A DNA stretch of 64,000 nucleotides from Crossaster papposus (Eukaryota > Echinodermata > Asteroidea > Velatida > Solasteridae). A program made the position numbers and the translations under genes. The stretch covers positions 186,001-250,000 of the forward strand of contig JBAIAA010000099.1 of the NCBI GenBank assembly GCA_037893245.1. The letters run 5' to 3'. Below, in pieces: positions 36,901-45,900 of the stretch (the stretch's first letter is position 1; each line of letters opens with the position of its first letter). The notes beneath the pieces are model-generated. The model was given only the letters and a program-made list of their open reading frames with translations, had not been told where the DNA came from and did not search any database.

Positions 36901-39900
36901 CGCCCCCGCATGCGCGCTAAGTCGTTTTTGTTTAATGTAGTGTTCGATTATTATAGTCTGGTTTCCAGACCAAATATTTCTGACTATTTGTGATTTTTCA
37001 TTTATTATTTAGCCGCCAATGTCACGTGACCCAAAAACTGGAGGAATTGCTTAACGTTCGCGATGTTCGAGTGTTTCCAGGTTTTTATAAAATAAAACTC
37101 GCATTAGCAAAGGTCAACACCAAACGAAATGCCTAAAAATATCACAGTCATTGTAGTCATTGTGCTATTTTTTGGTAAGAGCCGTTAAAATTTGAATTGT
37201 TGCGAGCTAAGAGCCGTTAACATTTGAATTGTTGCGTCATCATAGCTACGCTGCTTGTATCATTATCTATTTTTGTGTCGCCGCGCCGGCGGCTACCTGA
37301 CATACAAGCGATACAAGCAGCGTAGCTATGACGACGCAACAATTCAAATTTTAACGGCTCTTACCAAAAATAGCACAATGACTACAATGACTGTGATATT
37401 TTTAGGCATTTCGTTTGGTGTTGACCTTTGCTAATGCGAGTTTTATTTTATAAAAACCTGGAAACACTCGAACATCGCGAACGTTAAGCAATTCCTCCAG
37501 TTTTTGGTCACGTGACATTGGCGGCTAAATAATAAATGAAAAATCACAAATAGTCAGAAATATTTGGTCTGGGAACCAGACTATAATAATCAAACACTAC
37601 ATTAAACAAAAACGACTTAGCGCGCATGCGGGGGCGAGTAGCTATTTGAGCTATGCTTGGAATGTCCTCGGAATTTTCCGGGTTCACGTGACGCTTGCGC
37701 TAAGACCAAGTTAGTGGAAGAAATTCACGATGATATGGCGATAATTAAGGGCGCCCTCAATAAGCCCAGATAATACGGACGGCGCGCCGCGGAACAAATG
37801 AACGGGCTAGCTTGGTCTTGACTAAGACTACTCACTGCAGGCAAATGACTCTACTCAACTACAGTCACTCATCAGACTCGACTCAGGTGAAGGCTACAAG
37901 ACTCAAGTCCCCAAAAAAGAAAAAAAGAAACAAACATTTCGAAAATAATATTAGCAATGACTAACTTTACGCTTGTGCCGGTTTATGTTTACTTCACATG
38001 TTCGCGTACATACATGGGATAGGCTGTATTCAGCGGCCGTCAGTTTCCCTTCCTCCATGATACAACAAACATGTACACTGTTACATGCCAATGACCTAAA
38101 TTATCATAAGTAGACTAGCTGGTACATCACTGAATATTTAAGACCTTTCGCTCAAAACTTAGCGCACAATTTGAGCAATGACGTAACCAATTTTAAAAAC
38201 CGTTAGAAGTTATTCCACTGCAAACAAGCTCATTTATTCGGGGAGTAGGCCTACATAATATTCCTTCAAAATTCGGGAAAGAAAGTCGAAATAGAAAAAG
38301 CACGGACACACCAACTTTCACCCTCCTAAGTGTTTCTTCTCCCAACCCAGCATGGCTTTACCTTACATACGTACTACACAGTACACAAATCCACACACAC
38401 AGTCGTGAACCACATAACGACCGAGGATCGACATTGTGTTTTCCTTTGTTCCTTTACTATACCCTAACCCCATTACTTAGCGCTTGCCCCAACGATCGAG
38501 GACCGAATTCGGACAAGCAAACCGTCCTTCGAGGATCCTTTGTTCCCTTTGTTCTCTTTTGTGTTTCGATCCTCTCATCTCTCATCTGTTTTCCACAAGA
38601 ATTTCAATCGTGGTTTTTCTGTCAACCGCGGACCCTATTGTTCCACATCCACTATTTGAATGCGGATACAAACTCATGTACACATATTACTCACAGCTTT
38701 GCAAATATCTATTGTGGACCCATTATTGTTCTATTTTGTATGTATTTTTACTTTTTGGGAAGACATTTGTTTTAGACATGAATCTCAACAGTGAATGTTT
38801 GTCAATAGTGGTCTGTATTGCCTTCAATATTGTTCAACGTCCACTATTTGAATGCGTAAATGCAAAAAGGTACCTACATTATACAACGCGCGTTAAGCAT
38901 GCAGTCAATAAAGCGTGTGCTCGTACCTGTATACTATAGGCCCTCCACGAAATTAATTAATTAATTACTTTCTCGCCGTGGGCCGATTTTTTCGTGCGAT
39001 TTCTCATTTGATAACAAATACAATTCTGTAAAATTATATATTCAATTTGAAAATGTATTTGTCAGGGCGCCACACCCAAAAAGCACAGACATACCAACTT
39101 TAAAGGAACATTTAGTGGGAAAACCAACAAAGAATGAATTAAACCAATAGGGATAACACAGATAAGAGTAGGTGGATACATCTTTCTTAAAACAGTTGTG
39201 TGCTTACCGTACTCCTTTGCCTCAAATTGGACTGTTGAGCTGGCTTCGAACTGATAAGAGAAAAAAATACTGTACTTTATAGACGGCAAAATACTTAGGA
39301 ATCAAGAAGCAAAAAAGACAATGACAATATACAGACAAGGACAGCGCACCGATATACCATTGACCTAAGTAAACACTATTTTATCTGTAATATTTAATTA
39401 AACAAACAACAGACTCACCTGGTGACCGTAGTAAGCACTCACTGACCAGTTTCCAAAAACTGGGTTCAAAGGGAAAACAAACGTAAGAGTCAGGAATCCG
39501 TTATCAGGCCGCTTTTTGTATCGCTCTACGATTATACTGTCTGGACTGATAATGTCCACTTGTATCTGTTTATAATAAAAACAAAAACCACAAACCGTAG
39601 TGTACATTCTAATTCAAAAGAGTATATGGTTATTAATGCATTAATTGTGTAATGAAACCCATTTTCGTATTATTCGCTTTCTTTTGTGATACCCAAACAA
39701 AGGCTAACAAAACTCATCATCTTTACCTTCTTTCGAACCCTGTCGAATGGAAAAGTTGTGCTTACTCGGGGGTCAACCCTGGGCAGAAGATTTATTGGAC
39801 GTATAAATTGTAAAAAGTATCAAAAGCCGAACTAAACATTTAATTGCGGCTCATCTGCTCTAGACAATGTGAAGATGATGACAAAAGACGATGTTACATC

Positions 39901-42900
39901 GGATTATAAAATGAGAATGAACTAGTCCGAAAATTTGGTACTTTCAATACTGTGTATAAGAGTCCCCAAACTTAAAGTACTGAAAACATTCAACATAAAC
40001 AAATAGACTGGCATTTAAAACAACCAGTCAAACACGCCTTTATACCGAGTCTGTCAACCGTGCCAACAGAACCATGTGGCGGTCAACCAGACCACTAAAG
40101 AAATTAAGGGTCTAACAGATTGACATGCACAAGTCTAGTCTTGGTCTTCAAAATGAAACTTTGCGGCTTTCCTCTCACGTGCAAAATTTTGAAAAAAATC
40201 TTTAAAAATTCATTTGAAATTTGGCTGGTGTATGAATACCTCTTCTTTAGCCTCATGAAACGTTTGGAGAATGTTATCAGCTTAAAAGTGAGTAAAGTTG
40301 GCCTGAAAATTGTTTGCATGATTTTCAGCACTTGTGGTCCTTGTCCGATGATATAGTCTACGGGTGAGTTAAGTTTAATTATGTGAATTAAATCTAAGGC
40401 CGTGTCCGACTTGGCAGCGGCTTGATATTACGCACGAGTCTATGGGATGTGGCTGCAGTCGCTATCATAGACTCGTGCGTAATATCAAGCCGCAGCCAAG
40501 TAATTCGGACACGGCCTACGAATAGATTAGTTTATACACGGTGGCCCACGAAAAAAAACCGGACAAGCACATTTCCACTACCCTTGAGGTCAGAAATACC
40601 TATCAATGGATGGAGAATATTTCTAGAAGAAAATTGATACCAATATATGTTTTAGCTCAAGACCCTATATACTGTGAAGCCGAGAAATAACTAAACCGGG
40701 CTCGCGAATTTAACATGTCATAGTAAGTCGAGTTATTTCTCGGTACGAAAGGACCTCTGACTTCACAAAATAGGGTCTGGAGCTAAAACCCAAATCGAGA
40801 TGTCTTGGTATCATTTTTCTTTTAGAAAGATCTTCCATCCATTGGTATTGTAGCGTGGTCAGGGGCCGCAGCAAGATAAAAGATAGAGTAAAATAGATGT
40901 ACTGATAGGCCACAATCATCTTTATTATTTACTTATTGTACCTACTTATTATTTACTTATTATACTTAGGCCCTATTATTAATTTACTACTACTTTCTGT
41001 GTAAGTTAATTTAATGACATTAAATTAACAAGAGAACTTAAATAAATAATCATAACAAATATAAGTAAGACAGGAGCTCGGTGATGGTCGATATAAATAG
41101 TGAGAGTAGCTCATAGTACCATGAAGTACCATTACTCTACTCCCAAACCAGGAGGAGATTGAAATCCAGTTGACCTGTAGGTACCGCAACTTACATTAGG
41201 TTTTCTCCGGCCACGCCCAGGCAACCAGACTCAACTCCCAAAGGTCTTACAAAGCCCCAACTACATGGGGAATTACAATGGGATTATGCCAGATTATGCA
41301 AATAATAATGCATGCCTGACTGGACTGCTACACACAGCTCATGGGGTGATGGGCTAAATAAACCAAAAGAATAAAGTAGGGGAAATGTAAAAGTGAGGGG
41401 CTAGTTTCATTAAAGTATCTTTAATTTAATTTGAGCCTAGTTAGTGGAAAAAATATGCTTGTCCGTTGAGGCATGCTTGTCCAGTTTCTTTGGGGTGGAG
41501 GCCACCCGTTATAGGTTTGATTAAAAGAGTTGCCAACTCACCTCATTATTGGCGGGCTTCATATCCTGATCAAGAGCCACGATACGAATATCAACTACCG
41601 ATAAAAAAATATAGTAAAAGCATATGGTATGATTGACCGGTCTAAAAAAACTATACAGTACATTGATGTACTATAAGGAGTGACATATCGGTCCAAAGGT
41701 CACTAGCCCTACAAATGAGGCTGTAATTATCTCCATTTTGTCTTTTGTTTTTATCTTGTCATCCTCATCTTTATCATGTTACTGCCGGACCATTTTCACG
41801 ATTTTTGGCAGAACTTTGCTGCACGTGGCCACATGTAATGTACATGTTCACCCACGTGGCCGCATGGGGTTTTACAATGTACTGTGAATACGTGTACATG
41901 TACATTACATATAGCGGACGTCGTTATGCATATTCATGAGCCTGGCCGGTCTACAACAGCAGGACTCCTTGACTCCTCACTACGATCCGTCAAACTAAAA
42001 ATGCAAGATGGCGGCGTCATCGCCACGACGCGTTTTCCGTTTCTCCAATCGAGTCCCATTTTGAAGAAGCCATATTGGACAGATTTAGGATTGTGGTAAG
42101 TTGTTTGCATGTTGCATGGACCGCTAGGCTTTCAGGAATACTTCCTTTTACCTTTACACGGTAAAATATTATACACACAGCGAAAGCTCATGTGGCCTTC
42201 CTACGCGTAGCTAGCTGCCCACCCTTTCATGGCATTTCTTTGACATTCACACCCACATCTAATTTAGCACTCAACGAACTTTTGCCTTAGCCGGCCGCAG
42301 AAAAGTATTTTTAGTTCATGTCGCGCTATCGCCATATAAGGGATAAGTCTGTAAGTCTGTCCCGGGGGACACATTTACCAGAGGGGACAGAATTACCTAT
42401 CGCACCAGCAGTAAATTAGATTTTAGGCAAATTGTTTTGTCTTCATAGCGCTCACGAATTTCCCGAGGCTAGATTTTCCTGACCGAATGCGCCGTATTCC
42501 TGGTCGCATGTAAGACGCCATTTCTGGGTACCCAAACACGGGTACAAATCGCGTTTTGTGAAGTAGTTTAGTAACTTTACTTTTATCAAAAAAATTGAAT
42601 ATTTGAACTTTTAAATTTTGAAGCTTTAAGAATATGTAAACTGACGTGAATTATCTTATCACTTTTAATTATACCCCCATTACCGTGAGCACAGCGCCCT
42701 CAACGTTTAGGGCCTATTTAACATCGGTAGATAGAAGCCACTTTGTGGTTGCCTCTTTGGCAATGGGCATTTGGTTGCCCTGTATTGGTGGCCTGGTGTT
42801 GCCCAGGGGCTTGGTGTTCCCCTTGACTGGTCGTGCCTGGTGTTGCCCATTATAATGGTCGGGCCTGGTGTTGCCCGGGGGCCTGGTGTGGCCAAATTTT

Positions 42901-45900
42901 TGAATTGTTCAATTTTTGAATTGTTTCTTTTTTGCTATCGGTATGCCCTTTCACTGGTATCCGGAATAAAACATACTGCCATTTACGATACTGTGGCATC
43001 ACTTAATAATTTGTCTCCTTTGTGGTTGATTTGAGTCGGAGTAATAAGTGATATAGGCCTATATAGAAGTGTTGAGCGATAATGCATTTCGAGAGAAATC
43101 ATAAGTGCGTGCTGCTTGATCGCACCGTGGATGTCAGGCCTGTATAGGAGGTCTGCATATGGGCCTAATAGCGGCAAGATAAAGACAAAAGACAAAAAGA
43201 AGCCAAATACAGCCTCCTTTGTGGGGGTAAATGGTCACGAACCGTACCGGTGCACCATAAGTTTTGACGCCGAAAGCGCCGCTTTAGTGTGTAATCAATA
43301 TCAAGTTTTGAAATTATAAAACCTGCGTTTAATATAGTGTCTGTAGTATCCCAAATGCTATAAATATGCTCCGAGTAAAAATTGTCGCCCCAAACCCCAG
43401 CACCTTTGCCCCATGGAACCCAACAGCGGGCGTACGCTCCCCTGGACCCCTGCGCCCGGTGGTGGGTGGGATACTAGTGTACCATTTATATCTATACGCT
43501 ACAAAAAACACTGTCAAGTTAACAGTTTTATTTCAATGATACTTTAATGCACATCACAGCTCATCGAAGAAAACAAATAACAGTATCAAGCGTTCTTGCG
43601 GAACATAATAAATCACAAATGTCGGGCCTGGCATCAAAACATTTTGCCTGTGTTCTCGGTATGTGGAAACAAATGGTCCGTGTGGAAACCAGTGCGCTTA
43701 CCTCGCTGTTCTGGCGTGTACAGTGGTTTGTCAGTCTGGATGAAGACGAAGCCAGCCTGGTAGCTGAGGAGTATAGAGCGACGGTCATTGATTGACAATT
43801 GGGCTGTGTTGGCGATGGCTACCAGTGTTACAAACTGCTGCCCGCTTGTCTGCCGCTGCGGCAACTGGTCGCGCCTAATTTGCAGACGGGCCTCCTGAGG
43901 CTCACCTGCTCAAGACGATATGAAGATAGTGTCAGTTGCAAATGCATGCTGTTATGTTAAACCTATTAAAGCGAAGGAAAACAAAACCACAATCAATGAA
44001 CCAACCATACATTTGACTGCCTGAACAAACGACCGACTGACTAACCATCACTCAGAACATTTTATATAACTGGCGTACAGATCCTTGTCATTTGATTGGT
44101 GGAACTGGCATCACGTGACGTTTTGTTATTACTCCCATTCACGTCGCGGCTCAAAAAGTCCCATTCGCCCATGATTAATAGGATTTATACTATTCAACAG
44201 CTACGATCATCCTCGATCCCCGGCGGCTGTAGAACAAGAGACCCTCACTCGAAAACTTGAAAAAAAGAAGAAAAAAGAAACGAAAACGTCTTTTAGAGGA
44301 ATGGGTGTACCAATCTATCATGAGTAGGCTCTCGCCAGCAACAGGCTCCACCGTTGAGCCGTGCTGGCGCCTTCTTTTAGCTGATTGGGACCGCCGTTAC
44401 ACTGCCCCCTCAAACAAGGACTCTGCTTTTCCCAAGAGTAGCGAACATCCCTGACCGAATAGAGAGAAGATCCCTTGTAAGTGCGCTACATAGGGTTTTG
44501 CAGTGCAAAGACGTTCCACGGGCTCCGCACGGTAGAGTTGTGCAGTGTGTGGAGCAGCTCAATCCGTGGGCTCCACCCCATAGTTGTGTGCAGTGTGGAG
44601 CCGATCCACGAGCTCTACTAACCATTGGGTTGTGCGGTGTTAAGCCGATCCACAGGCTCCGCTCCATAGGTTGCCGGTGTGGAACCGGTCCACATTGATG
44701 GGGTTGTGCAGTGTGAAGCCAGCCAACAAGCTTCACACTATAGAGTTGTACAGATGCATCAAGGATTCAGTAGAAACATAGGGTCTGATCTGTCGAAGCA
44801 TACCTAGCTTATATAAACCGAACAGATTTAGTATCCTTATCAACTTGTTCTATTAGCAGACCACGGCACTTGGTAACCTTAACACGTTTTAAGACATTCA
44901 GTTACATTAAAATCATCAATACTATTCAGTTTAGCCCTGAACCAATTACCATAACTGCAGTTTTCAACTGGTAAGATCAAATTCAGATTGAGCTGGGTCG
45001 TAGCCAGCCCGTACTTTCTTGGCTAAGTAGCTTCAAACAGATCGTCGTACTGCGCTGTTACTTCCAGGTGAGGATGTCTGTCAGCTGATGCGTTTAAATA
45101 GGGCCGGCGTGCGTCGCACGTCCGGCAGACGAGTCAATGTGATTTAACCAAAGATGCCAGCATCTCGTGCACGGCATTTACAGAAGTTGACAACTTCAAG
45201 GATGCTATCTGCATTGGCTTGAAGCCTAGCATCGACATCCCTGGCTTGGCCTGGCTGCAGCGAGGCCATGTCGTTCTCGGACGAGTCAATATTCAACATT
45301 GCAATTTTAAGCAATGTTACCGCTCTGCCTATCACACTAGGAAAATATGCCGATTTCTTCCTACCGAGGCTTATATTCCCGGTACTACGTAATCAATCTC
45401 ATTTATATTCTTTCTTTGAATGCATTATGTGACCCCATGCCTGGTTTGTGGAAAGAAATGTAACCCTCTGAAGACTTGCACGAAGTGTTATGTAATAGAA
45501 TTCTTATTCAACGTCTTCTCGCATATCTCCAGCAAACATCAAAACGAAACGAAAAGTTTATAAAACGAACGGGTAGGTAATTAACCCAACATTCAAGTAT
45601 AGGAAGCTCCGTCAGCAACAAGCAACGGGCTCCACCGTTGAGCCGTGCTGGCGCCCTCTTCTGGCTGATAGGGACCACCGTTGCAGTTTTGCTCGAGCCC
45701 ACCGCTCATAGTTCCGCGGCTCAGCTGCGCTGCGTGCAAGTCAAAAGCTAGACCACGGTACGCTATAACCAGAACTACAACAATTTCCTTCTCATAATTC
45801 TGAGAGGCTCAATTTGCGTTTCCCAGCGCCCAATATATGGCGGTGGGACCAAGCGAATGTTACAATACCAACAGCTAGTGGCGCATCCAGCTTTGTAAGC

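Larger units (their letters stand above)
36600..37910. repeat. GACTC-rich repeat element split by the MULE-like insertion
   Basis: GACTCGACTCGACTC words at 36615-36706 resume at 37840-37905 after the insertion. It is the inverted copy of the element at 24885-25315. Confidence 0.78.

Noticed and set aside
37129-37174. Signal-like exon as exon 1 of the C3-like gene
   Set aside because: It lies downstream of six C3-like exons, and leaves in phase 1 where phase 2 is required.
38434-38939. 113- and 151-codon plus-strand frames
   Set aside because: Overlapping in two frames, composition like the surrounding intron, no motif.
45144-45335. 63-codon minus-strand frame as a C3-like exon
   Set aside because: The phase chain from 46880-47049 to 43702-43905 is already complete (G|GT joins as Gly) and needs no extra exon.
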